Below are positions 50,690 through 60,077 of a DNA stretch of 64,000 bases, piece by piece. The DNA is from Prevotella sp. (GTDB taxonomy: Bacteria; Bacteroidota; Bacteroidia; Bacteroidales; Bacteroidaceae). A model generated the notes under the pieces. It searched no databases. It worked only from the letters and a program-made list of their open reading frames with translations, and had not been told where the DNA came from. The stretch is from NCBI GenBank assembly GCA_017651265.1, contig JAGCDO010000066.1, positions 1 through 64,000 of the forward strand, in the 5' to 3' direction. The stretch's first letter is position 1. Each line of letters starts with the position of its first letter. Both the position numbers and the translations under genes were made by a program.

Positions 50690-53449
50690 CTATGATTGTT
50701 TCTTTTGGAGTTCAGCGATGCTGTCTTTCAAAGCAGCTATCTTCTCCTCGGCATCGTGTTCCTTCTTGCGTTCCATAGCCACAACGGCTTCTGGAGCGTT
50801 TGCCACGAACTTCTCGTTGGAGAGCTTCTTCTTCACACCCATGAGGAATCCCTCGAGGTGCTTGAGCTGTGCTTCTGCCTTTTCGATTTCAGCAGCCACG
50901 TCGATCATATCACCCAATGGAACAGCATACTCATCGGTTCCTACCATGAAAGCACTGGCGTCAGCAGCTTTCTCATTCACTACAGTAATACCCTTCAGGT
51001 TACCCATTTTGGCTATTACATCGTTGTAGGTCTCATAGCGGTTTGCATTGACGGTGAGCAGTTCCAGCTTTTCCTTCGGTGCGATATTCTTCTGACTACG
51101 CACCATACGAACACCAGACACGATCTGCTTCACCTGTTCAATGTCATTGATCAGTTTCTCTTCTTCACTTGTAAGACGCTCCATCTTCAGACAGTCGCGC
51201 ATAATGCTCTCACCTTCCTTGCGGTCGTAAAGATGTTGCCAAAGCTCTTCCGTGATGAACGGCATGAACGGATGCAGCATCTTCAGTAGGTTATTGAAGA
51301 AGTTGAGCGTAGCCTCGTAGGTCTGACGGTCGATAGGCTGAGCCTCGCCGTTGATGTAGGCAGGCTTAATCATCTCCAGATACCAGCTTGAGAACTCATC
51401 CCAGAAGAGTTTGTACACAGCCATCAATGCTTCAGAGATACGATACTTTGAGAACAGGTCATCGATCTCAGCATTTACCTGCTTCATCTTGGCTTCGAAC
51501 CATGCAACGGCAATGGCATTGCTAGAACTAGAACTACTAGTACAACTAGTATTACTAGTATTATCCTCCACCTTCCAGCCCTTCACCAGTCGGAAAGCAT
51601 TCCAGATCTTGTTGTTGAAGTTACGACCCTGTTCACACAGACTCTCATCAAAGAGAATATCGTTACCTGCAGGTGCAGAGAGCATCATACCCATACGAAC
51701 ACCGTCGGCACCGAACTTTTCAATCAGTTCGATGGGGTCGGGAGAGTTACCAAGACTCTTAGACATCTTGCGTCCGAGCTTATCGCGAACGATACCTGTG
51801 AAATAGACGTTCTTGAAGGGGAAGGTACCCATATACTCCTCACCAGCCATGATCATTCGTGCCACCCAGAAGAAGATAATATCTGGAGCAGTCACCAAAT
51901 CAGAAGTGGGGTAGTAGTAGTTGATCTCTTCGTTGCCGGGATTGTTGATTCCGTCAAAGAGGCTAACCGGCCAAAGCCATGACGAGAACCATGTATCAAG
52001 TGCATCCTCATCCTGTCTTAAGTCTGCCAGCGTGAGGTTGGCATTGCCGCTTTCCTTACGAGCCAGTTCGAGTGCTTCCTCAGCTGTCTCAGCAACCACG
52101 AACTTCTCATCCGAAGCGTCATCAGCAGGTTCACCATAATAATATGCCGGAATACGGTGTCCCCACCACAACTGACGAGAGATACACCAGTCTTGAATAT
52201 TCTCCAACCAGTTCTTGTAGGTGTTCACATATTTCTGCGGATAGAACTTCATCTCCCCGTTCAGCACCGGTGGCAGGGCGATATCTGCGAAGTGCTTCAT
52301 CTTGAGGAACCACTGGAGCGAGAGACGAGGCTCGATGGCTGTATCAGGGTTACGCTCAGAGTAACCTACCTTGTTCACATAATCCTCTACCTTCTCCATC
52401 AAGCCAGCCTCTTTCAGATCTTTGGTGATCTGCTTACGGCAGTCGAAACGGTCCATGCTCACATAGATCGGGCTCTGCTCAGAGATCGTTCCGTCGGCAT
52501 TGAAGATATCGATGGTTTCGAGGTTGTGTGTCTTGCCCAGCATATAGTCGTTGGTGTCGTGTGCCGGAGTAACCTTCAGACAGCCCGTACCGAACTCGAT
52601 ATCTACGTAGCGGTCTTCAATTACTGGAATAACACGGTTCACCAAAGGAACAATTACCTTCCGACCTTTCAGCCACTGGTTCTTGGGATCCTTCGGGTTG
52701 ATACACATAGCCGTATCACCCATGATGGTTTCAGGACGAGTGGTTGCCACAACGGCATAATAGCCTTTCTCATCCTTGTGGATGATGTTGCCTTGCTCTT
52801 CTAGTTTTTCTAGATTATCTAGTTTTTCTAGTCCATCTACGTAATATTTCAAATGGAACAAATGACTCTGTTCCTCTTTGTATACCACCTCCTCGGTGGA
52901 GAGAGCTGTTAGTGCTTTGGGATCCCAGTTCACCATACGCATACCGCGGTAGATGAGTCCTTTGTTATATAGATCCACAAACACTTTGATGACACTCTTT
53001 GAACGCGTCTCATCCATGGTGAAGGCTGTTCTGTCCCAATCGCATGATGCACCCAGACGGCGCAACTGCTTCAGGATGATTCCACCATGCTCATGAGTCC
53101 AGTCCCATGCGTGTTTCAGGAACTCGTCGCGAGTCAGGTCGTGTTTCTTGATTCCCTGCTCAGCCAGTTTCTTTACCACCTTGGCTTCCGTTGCAATACT
53201 GGCATGGTCGGTTCCTGGAACCCAGCATGCGTTCTTGCCCTCCATTCGGGCTCGTCTTACGAGAATATCCTGAATGGTATTGTTAAGCATGTGACCCATG
53301 TGGAGTACGCCAGTTACGTTTGGCGGTGGGATGACAATCGTATAGGGTTCACGATCATCTGGTTTTGAACTGAACAATTTGTTGTCAATCCAATACTGGT
53401 ACCATTTCGATTCCACCTCCCGTGGATCATACTTGCTTGCTAATTCCAT
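50690..53449 (-). CDS. valS: Valine--tRNA ligase
   Basis: 919 aa, class I. HIGH-type motif in [20 protein letters not shown], editing-domain signature [18 protein letters not shown] in [14 protein letters not shown], and a C-terminal coiled coil ([20 protein letters not shown]). Two low-complexity insertions coincide with 9 bp DNA repeats: [12 protein letters not shown] near residue 212 just before the editing signature, and [16 protein letters not shown] near residue 640. Both keep the frame, so the enzyme is probably functional. Confidence 0.96.
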   Translation of the reverse strand: MELASKYDPREVESKWYQYWIDNKLFSSKPDDREPYTIVIPPPNVTGVLHMGHMLNNTIQDILVRRARMEGKNACWVPGTDHASIATEAKVVKKLAEQGIKKHDLTRDEFLKHAWDWTHEHGGIILKQLRRLGASCDWDRTAFTMDETRSKSVIKVFVDLYNKGLIYRGMRMVNWDPKALTALSTEEVVYKEEQSHLFHLKYYVDGLEKLDNLEKLEEQGNIIHKDEKGYYAVVATTRPETIMGDTAMCINPKDPKNQWLKGRKVIVPLVNRVIPVIEDRYVDIEFGTGCLKVTPAHDTNDYMLGKTHNLETIDIFNADGTISEQSPIYVSMDRFDCRKQITKDLKEAGLMEKVEDYVNKVGYSERNPDTAIEPRLSLQWFLKMKHFADIALPPVLNGEMKFYPQKYVNTYKNWLENIQDWCISRQLWWGHRIPAYYYGEPADDASDEKFVVAETAEEALELARKESGNANLTLADLRQDEDALDTWFSSWLWPVSLFDGINNPGNEEINYYYPTSDLVTAPDIIFFWVARMIMAGEEYMGTFPFKNVYFTGIVRDKLGRKMSKSLGNSPDPIELIEKFGADGVRMGMMLSAPAGNDILFDESLCEQGRNFNNKIWNAFRLVKGWKVEDNTSNTSCTSSSSSSNAIAVAWFEAKMKQVNAEIDDLFSKYRISEALMAVYKLFWDEFSSWYLEMIKPAYINGEAQPIDRQTYEATLNFFNNLLKMLHPFMPFITEELWQHLYDRKEGESIMRDCLKMERLTSEEEKLINDIEQVKQIVSGVRMVRSQKNIAPKEKLELLTVNANRYETYNDVIAKMGNLKGITVVNEKAADASAFMVGTDEYAVPLGDMIDVAAEIEKAEAQLKHLEGFLMGVKKKLSNEKFVANAPEAVVAMERKKEHDAEEKIAALKDSIAELQKKQS
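51522..51561. repeat. 9 bp repeat inside valS (C-terminal half)
   Basis: Units CTAGAACTA, GAACTACTA, GTACAACTA, GTATTACTA in 9 bp phase, followed by GTATT. On the coding strand it makes N/S-T-S triplets. Confidence 0.8.
52792..52836. repeat. 9 bp repeat inside valS (editing domain)
   Basis: Five nonamers: CTTGCTCTT (degenerate), CTAGTTTTT, CTAGATTAT, CTAGTTTTT, CTAGTCCAT. On the coding strand it makes an L-E-K/L-D-N pattern. Confidence 0.82.
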
Positions 53450-53555
53450 TTGTCTTTATCTTTTTTTATCTGTTTGCTAATAACTATATTGTCCTTTGAA
53501 ACAATGGTGCAAAGGTATAAAGAATTTCCGAAACCACCAAATCTTCACCTTTTAT

Positions 53556-54194
53556 TTATATATGTGATGATTCTTGTGATTCTTGTAGCTTTTCACGACA
53601 TCCTTCTATCATCGTCTTTAGCTGTGCGATTCGAGACCGTGCGCTTTTTACTTCAGGATGTTGGGTGTAGTAGGATAGGGCCGACTCGAAGTTCTCACAT
53701 GCATTTGCCCATTCCTCTTGGAACATGTAACAGAAGCCGATGCGGTAGAAGGAGTCTGCTTTCTCATTGGGATAGCAAACCATGATATGCTGTTCATAAA
53801 AGGGAATGGCCTCGGCATATTGTTCGAGATTAAAATGACTCTCGGCATTGGCGAAATAATATACGCTCCGCTCGTGAGGCGCCAGCGATTCTATCTTAGG
53901 AATGGCCTCATCGAGATAAGTACACGCTTGTTGATAATCCCATTCATAATAGTAGCAAAGTCCCATAAAAGCATGAAACCTTGCATTCAGTGTATATTCC
54001 TTGTCAAGTGCCTTGAACAGGAGTAACGACTCATGATACATTCCGCTGGTGAAATAATCCAGTGCCTTACCCAGTTTTTCTGTATCAGGCGACTTGCTCT
54101 TCTGGGCGGAAACAGGAAGGGCGGAGACCAGCAGCAAAAACAGGGTTACCATGAACCATCTCAATAATGCTTTGCACTGACGGTTATTCTTCAT
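53556..54194 (-). CDS. Exported TPR-repeat protein, 212 aa
   Basis: The start at 54194 (MKNNRQCKALLRWFMVTLFL) includes a signal peptide ending VSA-Q; an earlier in-frame ATG at 54260 lies inside the M64 gene. Four or five TPR-like helices follow: LGKALDYFTSGMYHESLLLF, FHAFMGLCYYYEWDYQQACT, AESHFNLEQYAEAIPFYEQH, FYRIGFCYMFQEEWANACEN. It probably scaffolds periplasmic protein contacts. Its start overlaps the M64 gene end by 11 bases, so the two are coupled. Confidence 0.82.
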   Translation of the reverse strand: MKNNRQCKALLRWFMVTLFLLLVSALPVSAQKSKSPDTEKLGKALDYFTSGMYHESLLLFKALDKEYTLNARFHAFMGLCYYYEWDYQQACTYLDEAIPKIESLAPHERSVYYFANAESHFNLEQYAEAIPFYEQHIMVCYPNEKADSFYRIGFCYMFQEEWANACENFESALSYYTQHPEVKSARSRIAQLKTMIEGCREKLQESQESSHI

Positions 54195-55488
54195 CTGTAT
54201 AGAATTTGATGAGATTCTGCAAAGCACGGTTGCATACAGGACAAAACTCAGGATTCTCATTGGTCCTCATGCGACAGTCCTGCATACCTCGATACACCCC
54301 CTTAAGACTATAACCTGCACCTTCGTACAATCCCACCTTTCCCTTGTTCTCGGGAGTAGAAGGCGTGGGCCTCGGTGTACCTTTCTCTATCATGTCTTCC
54401 CACTTCCCGTGGAAATCCGTAAGCGTGGTGAGGTTGGGTTCCCATGGTTCCACGTCGTGCGGATACATAGGAATCTGTTCATACTCATAAGCATACTCGT
54501 CGCCCAGTCCGCCGAAACTATGACCGAACTCATGAACTACCACAGGACGGTATTGCGGATGGTGTGTCATAGACAGATTATAGGAGTTCAGAATACCACC
54601 GCCACCATACATGTTTGTATTGACCAACACGATGATATGCTCGTATGGGGTGCCAGCTAAGACATTGTGTAAATCTTTGATGTTCAGTGTTGTTAAATAC
54701 CTATTACTATAGAAAGTGTCGAAGTGTGAGTGTAGGGCGGTTTCTTTCCAGATTCCTTTAGATGGTTCACTCGTTCCGCTTTCCTTGGAAGGAGATTTGA
54801 CAGCGATGATATGGAAGCGGTCTCGCATGCTTTTGAAAGGCTCATGAGCAAACAGCGCATCGATGGCCACCTGGGCATCTTTGAGAAATATCGGCATCTC
54901 ATTATCCTGATATCCTTCAGCTACAAAGGCAATATGAATGCAGCGATTGGTATCGGTTGCCTGCTGGAGCGTTTCATACGGGGTAACCATATGGGTACCA
55001 GTCTTCCTGATCAGGATATCTGTAGGAACAACGGTATGTGTAAACGAAGTCATGATCTCTCTTCTATTGTTCATCAACGCAACCGTAATATCTACGGTGT
55101 CCTTCGGCATCGGAACAAGGAAGACGTTTTCAAATGAGCGCCTGACCGTTTGGGCCTCCTCATAGCTCAGCCATTCCTGGAAGAGGGTAGAGAAGGAGTT
55201 CCGGTAAATGTTCTGATGTGTATGATGATCAGCTACCCAAATCTGCCCGTTTCCTTCAACAGGAACCTCGTCCAAACGATATCTTTTACCATACCAGCGT
55301 GGAATACTGTTGAGTTTGTCTAAGGAAATCTCCTGATGGTTCACGTCACCGGAGAACGTATAGTCAATTCGGAGCGTGCCGTCTATAAAGTAGTCGTCGA
55401 ACACTGGTACATGACAACTCACTTCTTGTGCCCATGTAGGTGCCGACCAGCATACCAACATGACCAAAAATGTCCTTATCATCTTCAT
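54184..55488 (-). CDS. M64 family zinc metallopeptidase (IgA peptidase M64)
   Basis: 434 aa from MKMIRTFLVMLVCWSAPTWA, a signal peptide. An N-terminal beta domain is followed by the peptidase part (about 170-434): IHIAFVAEGYQDNEMPIFLK, then VVVHEFGHSFGGLGDEYAYE with the HExxH-like zinc site H-E-F-G-H and a downstream acidic ligand. CPVCNRAL lies near the C-terminus. The family was named for an IgA-cleaving enzyme; other protein substrates are likely. Confidence 0.92.
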   Translation of the reverse strand: MKMIRTFLVMLVCWSAPTWAQEVSCHVPVFDDYFIDGTLRIDYTFSGDVNHQEISLDKLNSIPRWYGKRYRLDEVPVEGNGQIWVADHHTHQNIYRNSFSTLFQEWLSYEEAQTVRRSFENVFLVPMPKDTVDITVALMNNRREIMTSFTHTVVPTDILIRKTGTHMVTPYETLQQATDTNRCIHIAFVAEGYQDNEMPIFLKDAQVAIDALFAHEPFKSMRDRFHIIAVKSPSKESGTSEPSKGIWKETALHSHFDTFYSNRYLTTLNIKDLHNVLAGTPYEHIIVLVNTNMYGGGGILNSYNLSMTHHPQYRPVVVHEFGHSFGGLGDEYAYEYEQIPMYPHDVEPWEPNLTTLTDFHGKWEDMIEKGTPRPTPSTPENKGKVGLYEGAGYSLKGVYRGMQDCRMRTNENPEFCPVCNRALQNLIKFYTDEE

Positions 55489-55521
55489 CTTATGAGAACT
55501 TTTAATTGTATGCAAGTGTTT

Positions 55522-55905
55522 TTATGGTTTGTCGGAATCTCCCAATATGGTGTTAACAAGCTCTTTGATATACGGTCTTTGCCAGTCGTTCAAATGATAA
55601 AGGCGGTTGTTGAATGCCAGGATATCAAGATCCATGGCTACTTCATGACGACTGCGTGCTTCCTCGCTGTTCCCGCACATGCTTTGCAGTTTCTTGAGCA
55701 ACGAGTTTACCTGTTGGTAGCTGAGAATGGTGTGGAATACGGCCACCATGTTGAGATAGTCGGGCCCCTCCATATTGATATCCTTTGTCTGCATCGAAGG
55801 AGAGAACACGATATCACTGAAAGAATCCTGTAATAGGACTCTCACCTCATCCAGATGCTTTTCAGCTTCATGGTTGGATCCGATGGCAATCAGTATTTTA
55901 TTCAT
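55522..55905 (-). CDS. FolK (HPPK)-like protein, short
   Basis: 127 aa from MNKILIAIGSNHEAEKHLDE. IAIGSN and the C-terminal SRHEVAMDLDILAFNNRLYH match hydroxymethyl-dihydropterin pyrophosphokinase, where R-x-x-x-x-x-x-D-L-D-I-L binds ATP-Mg. It is shorter than typical FolK (about 160 aa), mostly by a shortened middle and C-terminus. It may be a FolK for folate synthesis or a diverged relative. The ATP-site aspartates are present. It is first in a leftward run with the M64 and TPR genes. Confidence 0.75.
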   Translation of the reverse strand: MNKILIAIGSNHEAEKHLDEVRVLLQDSFSDIVFSPSMQTKDINMEGPDYLNMVAVFHTILSYQQVNSLLKKLQSMCGNSEEARSRHEVAMDLDILAFNNRLYHLNDWQRPYIKELVNTILGDSDKP

Positions 55906-55965
55906 CTTTCTAATCATACAAAATTAGTGTTTTTGAAATATTAATTAAAATATTTTAGTAAAAAA

Positions 55966-55997
55966 TTTGCATTATAAAATGTTTTTTAGTACTTTTG
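55966..55997 (+). promoter_or_regulatory. Promoter of the GldB-like gene
   Basis: TTTG at 55966-55969 and TACTTTTG at 55990-55997, spacing 20. On the other strand TAATTTTG (55926-55919) may serve the FolK-like gene. Confidence 0.7.
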
Positions 55998-56025
55998 CAC
56001 CAGAATTTTAACTTTTTTGACTATA

Positions 56026-56823
56026 GTGAGGAAATACAGCTTCCTGATCATGATGCTTTTTCTGTGTTCGGCCTGCGAGTGGAAACTCAAGCCGAATGAC
56101 GAAGATGTGCTTCAACAGCGCATCGAGATTCAGCGTTATGACCGTTTACAGAGTATGTATCTCACCACAGCCGATTTTGCTGCCCTTCAGCAGATGGAGA
56201 CCAATTACCCCATGGAAACCCGTGCATTGATCGAGAATGTACTCATGCTCGGACCGATTGATTCTCCAGACATCAACAAGAAATTCCTCGCATTCTACCA
56301 AGACTCGACGTTGCAGACCATCCTCAGCGATGCGGAGGCTCAATATGCGAACATCGATGATGTGAACAAAAAGCTCAACGACGCCATTACCCGTCTGAGA
56401 CATGATGTTCCTGGTATTCCTATTCCACGCTTCTATACGCAGGTCGGCGCTTTGGGGCAGAGCATCATCGTAGGCGATGAGAGCGTGGGTATCTCGTTGG
56501 ACAAATACCTGGGTGCCGATTATCCCTTGTATGCCAAGTATTATCCGGATCAGACACGGGTAACGATGGATCGTGAACATATTGTACCAGACTGTGTCAG
56601 TTTCTATTTACTGAGTCTGTATCCGTTGTCCGATTTCGAACTCCGCAGTCAGGTTGACCGTGACCTTCACATGGGTAAGGTGATGTGGGTGACCAATCAT
56701 TGTGTGGGGCACCGATTCTACAATACCCGTTATGTTCAGGTTGTTGACCGCTTTATGAAGAACAATCCCGGTATTACCGTGGAGGCGTTGCTTAAGATGA
56801 CCGACTACACCCAGTTGAAGTAA
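56026..56823 (+). CDS. GldB-like lipoprotein
   Basis: 265 aa from a GTG at 56026; TTG 56017 is possible. MRKYSFLIMMLFLCSACEWK is a lipoprotein signal with lipobox CSAC. The body has IEIQRYDRLQSMYLTTADFA, YPMETRALIENVLMLGPIDS and GISLDKYLGADYPLYAKYYP, features of gliding motility lipoprotein GldB, which is also kept in non-gliding Bacteroidota. Role unclear in non-gliders; it may relate to envelope or secretion assembly. Its end overlaps the convergent methyltransferase gene by 32 bases. Confidence 0.85.
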   Translation: MRKYSFLIMMLFLCSACEWKLKPNDEDVLQQRIEIQRYDRLQSMYLTTADFAALQQMETNYPMETRALIENVLMLGPIDSPDINKKFLAFYQDSTLQTILSDAEAQYANIDDVNKKLNDAITRLRHDVPGIPIPRFYTQVGALGQSIIVGDESVGISLDKYLGADYPLYAKYYPDQTRVTMDREHIVPDCVSFYLLSLYPLSDFELRSQVDRDLHMGKVMWVTNHCVGHRFYNTRYVQVVDRFMKNNPGITVEALLKMTDYTQLK

Positions 56824-57601
56824 GTCGTTGTCTGACAGCCTCGTATAGGAGTACTGCTGCCGACACGGAGACATTCAGCGAATCCAGTTTCCCGTTCATC
56901 GGTATTCTGATATGTGCATCAGCGGCTTCCCGCCATGAAGTCGTCAGTCCTGTTGATTCTGTTCCCATCACGATGGCCATCGGACAAGTCATGTCTGTAT
57001 CGTAATACAGACGGGAGTCTTGCAACTGTGCCGTCAGAATCCTGATATGGTTCTCTTTCAGATAGCGAATACACTCTTCCGAGGTGCAAGCCACGCAGGG
57101 AACACTGAACACTGCACCCAACGAAGCACGGATCAGATTGGGATTGTATAAGTCGGTTAAGGGGTCACAGACAATCACGGCATCGGCTCCCGCCGCATCG
57201 GCACTTCGCATGATAGCCCCCAGATTTCCCGGTTTCTCCACCCGTTCCAATACGATCAGTAAGGGATTGTCTTTGAATGACAGCTCATCCAGGGTTCTGT
57301 TTCTTGTACGAACCACGGCAATGACACCTTCGGTACTTTCCCTGTAGGCGATGCGTTCATATACATGCGGCGATACGAACAAGATGTTTTCTGCCGACAT
57401 GTCCTCGGGAGCAATCGCCTCCGACTCTTTGGCTCGAACGTATAGCGTGTCAATCTCGAAGCCTGCATCGATGCATTGACGGATTTCCCGTCTTCCTTCA
57501 ACAACGAACAACCCGGTTTCGCGGCGAAGTGAAGATTTCTGCTGGAGCGCCAGCAGTTTCTTAATCCTGGGGTTTTGTGTACTTGACAAGTAGTTTTCCA
57601 T
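56792..57601 (-). CDS. TrmH/SpoU family RNA methyltransferase
   Basis: 269 aa from MENYLSSTQNPRIKKLLALQ; earlier ATGs lie before the promoter. An N-terminal substrate-binding domain (FVVEGRREIRQCIDAGFEID) is followed by the SpoU knot: LIVLERVEKPGNLGAIMRSA, AIVMGTESTGLT and LDSLNVSVSAAVLLYEAVRQ. It methylates a ribose 2'-OH in rRNA or tRNA; the exact target cannot be told. Confidence 0.93.
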   Translation of the reverse strand: MENYLSSTQNPRIKKLLALQQKSSLRRETGLFVVEGRREIRQCIDAGFEIDTLYVRAKESEAIAPEDMSAENILFVSPHVYERIAYRESTEGVIAVVRTRNRTLDELSFKDNPLLIVLERVEKPGNLGAIMRSADAAGADAVIVCDPLTDLYNPNLIRASLGAVFSVPCVACTSEECIRYLKENHIRILTAQLQDSRLYYDTDMTCPMAIVMGTESTGLTTSWREAADAHIRIPMNGKLDSLNVSVSAAVLLYEAVRQRLTSTGCSRSS

Positions 57602-57622
57602 GTCTCGATAATTTGTGGGGGT

Positions 57623-57654
57623 CAAAATTACTAATAAACGAGCGAAAAACCAAA
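57623..57654 (-). promoter_or_regulatory. Promoter of the SpoU methyltransferase gene
   Basis: Minus-strand TAATTTTG at 57630-57623 and TTTGG at 57654-57650, spacing 19. Confidence 0.68.
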
Positions 57655-57678
57655 CAAAATGTGAAAAAGTGATAATCA

Positions 57679-57710
57679 TTTGTGGGTTCCAAGAAAAATG
57701 ATTACCTTTG
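57679..57710 (+). promoter_or_regulatory. Promoter of the DPP-IV gene
   Basis: TTTG at 57679-57682 and TACCTTTG at 57703-57710, spacing 20. It is divergent from the previous promoter. Confidence 0.75.
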
Positions 57711-57784
57711 CATACTTGGAGGGTTATATCAAAAATTGCCCTTCTCCAAGCACATGACTCATCTTTAAAATGGACAATACATTC

Positions 57785-59983
57785 ATGAAAAGAAACCTCT
57801 GGATCATCATAATCCTGCTGCTCTCTGTAACTACAAAGGCACAACGTATTGATATCAAAGACATCAACCGGGGAATGTACTCGGCCAGTGCTTTGCGTAC
57901 GGTGACACCCTTACCTGATGGGGAAAGCTATGCACAGATCAGCGAGGACGGTAAGCAGGTGGTAAGTTATGCTTACAAGACGGGTAAGCAGACTGGTGTG
58001 CTCTTCGATTTGGCAAACACCAAGAAATTACAGTTGGACAGCTTTGATGATTATATCCTGAGTCCTGATGGAAAGAAGATGCTGATTCAGACACAGACAA
58101 AGCGAATCTACCGTCATTCGTTTACCGCAGTATATTACATTTATAATATTGAAACCCGACTCTTGGAGAAGCTTTCCGACTACGGTCCTCAGCAGGTACC
58201 CGTGTGGAGCAATGACGGTCAGCAGGTTGCTTTCGTCCGCGACAATAACATTTTCCTCGTAAAACTATTGTATGACAATGCAGAGAGTCAGGTAACCAAG
58301 GATGGGGTAAAGAACGAGATCATCAACGGCATCCCTGATTGGGTGTATGAGGAGGAGTTCGGTTTCAACAGTGCTCTTGGTTTCAATGCAGATGGTACCA
58401 TGCTTTGCTGGGTGCGCTTCGATGAAAGTAAGGTACCGCAGTATAGTCTGCAGATGTACAAAGGTATGCGTCCTGAGATGCAGGAGTATTCAACCTATCC
58501 GGGCTTCTATGCTTATAAGTATCCCAAGGCTGGTGAGGTGAACTCTACCGTTAGTGTACATAGCTTTGATATTCAGAGTCGCCAGACCCGTACCTTGCAG
58601 GTGCCTCTGGATAAGGATGGATATATTCCTCGCCTCAAAGCCACGGATGATGCAGAACGGATGATTGTCTATACCATGAACCGTCATCAGGACGAACTGA
58701 ACATCTATGCTGTGAATCCGCGTAGTACGGTAGCCAAGTTGCTGATACAGGAGAAGGTGGATAAGTATGTGAAGGAGGAGGCCATGGAGAATATCCTGTT
58801 CACTTCGAACAACATCCTGCTGCCCAGCGACCGTGATGGCTCCATGCAGTTGTATCTGTACAATAAGAACGGTCAGTTCATCAGGAAGGTAACGGATGTG
58901 AAGGGTGAAGTGAGCGAGGTGTATGGTTATGATGAGAAAACAGGGAACACCTACTATCAGGCTGCAGGCGAAGATGCTTTGAACCGTGAGATCTATGTTG
59001 CAATGAAGAACGGTAAGACGCAGAAGCTAAGTTCACGCAAGGGATGGAACCATGCGATGTTCAGTAATGGATTCCGTTATTTCGTGAATCAGTTCAGTGA
59101 TGCGGAGACACCTTATATATATACTACATGCTCAGCAGAGGGCAAGACCTTGTCAACACTGATGGATAACGATCGTTTGAAAGAACGTCTCTCTGGTTTA
59201 CAACTGCCCAAGAAGGAGTTCTTTACATTTACCACTTCTGAGGGTGTGAAACTGAATGGTGTCATGATCAAACCGGTGAACTTCAATGCCTCCAAGAAAT
59301 ATCCAGTTATCATGTGGCAGTATAGCGGACCGGGCAGTCAGCAGGTGAAGAACAGCTGGACAATTGGTTCCATGGGTAGTGGAGCGATGTTCGACAACTA
59401 TCTGACAGAACTGGGCTATATCGTGGTCTGCGTGGATGGTAGAGGTACTGGTGGCCGTGGGGCCGACTTCGAGAAATGCACCTATCTGCGGTTAGGGGAG
59501 AAGGAGGCAAAAGATCAGGTGGAAACCGCTCTTTACTTGGGATCGCTTTCTTATGTCGATAAAGAAAACATCGGTATTTGGGGATGGAGCTATGGTGGCT
59601 TCTGTACGCTGATGAGTATGAGCGAGGGCAGGGGAGTGTTCAAGGCTGGCGTTGCTGTGGCACCACCTACCGACTGGCGTTTCTATGATACAATCTATAC
59701 GGAACGGTTTATGCGTACGCCGCAGGAGAATGCACAAGGTTATGATGTGAATCCCATCAACTGGGCTCCGAATCTGCATGGTGCATTACTGATCTGTCAC
59801 GGACTGGCTGACGATAATGTTCATCCGCAGAACACATTTGAATATACCGAGGCGCTGATCCAGGCCGATAAGGATTTCAAGATGAACGTGTATACCAACC
59901 GTAATCATAGTATTTATGGTGGAAATACAAGGAACCATCTGTTCAGGCAGATTGTGAATTATTTCAACGACAACCTGAAGTAA
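57785..59983 (+). CDS. Dipeptidyl peptidase IV (S9B)
   Basis: 732 aa from MKRNLWIIIILLLSVTTKAQ, a signal peptide; the ATG at 57770 is an alternative. A beta-propeller contains the substrate-binding double Glu in PDWVYEEEFGFN. The hydrolase domain has Ser in GIWGWSYGGFCTL, Asp in CHGLADDNVHPQN and His in NRNHSIYGGN. It removes X-Pro dipeptides in the periplasm. xylB follows 94 bases later in the same direction. Confidence 0.95.
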   Translation: MKRNLWIIIILLLSVTTKAQRIDIKDINRGMYSASALRTVTPLPDGESYAQISEDGKQVVSYAYKTGKQTGVLFDLANTKKLQLDSFDDYILSPDGKKMLIQTQTKRIYRHSFTAVYYIYNIETRLLEKLSDYGPQQVPVWSNDGQQVAFVRDNNIFLVKLLYDNAESQVTKDGVKNEIINGIPDWVYEEEFGFNSALGFNADGTMLCWVRFDESKVPQYSLQMYKGMRPEMQEYSTYPGFYAYKYPKAGEVNSTVSVHSFDIQSRQTRTLQVPLDKDGYIPRLKATDDAERMIVYTMNRHQDELNIYAVNPRSTVAKLLIQEKVDKYVKEEAMENILFTSNNILLPSDRDGSMQLYLYNKNGQFIRKVTDVKGEVSEVYGYDEKTGNTYYQAAGEDALNREIYVAMKNGKTQKLSSRKGWNHAMFSNGFRYFVNQFSDAETPYIYTTCSAEGKTLSTLMDNDRLKERLSGLQLPKKEFFTFTTSEGVKLNGVMIKPVNFNASKKYPVIMWQYSGPGSQQVKNSWTIGSMGSGAMFDNYLTELGYIVVCVDGRGTGGRGADFEKCTYLRLGEKEAKDQVETALYLGSLSYVDKENIGIWGWSYGGFCTLMSMSEGRGVFKAGVAVAPPTDWRFYDTIYTERFMRTPQENAQGYDVNPINWAPNLHGALLICHGLADDNVHPQNTFEYTEALIQADKDFKMNVYTNRNHSIYGGNTRNHLFRQIVNYFNDNLK

Positions 59984-60077
59984 GACTGGAAACAACCCCT
60001 CAGATTGTTTTTGATGATTTTGATGGGGGAAAATGATATTGGAACGTATTATATTAAAAAGGTTATATAAACTATTT

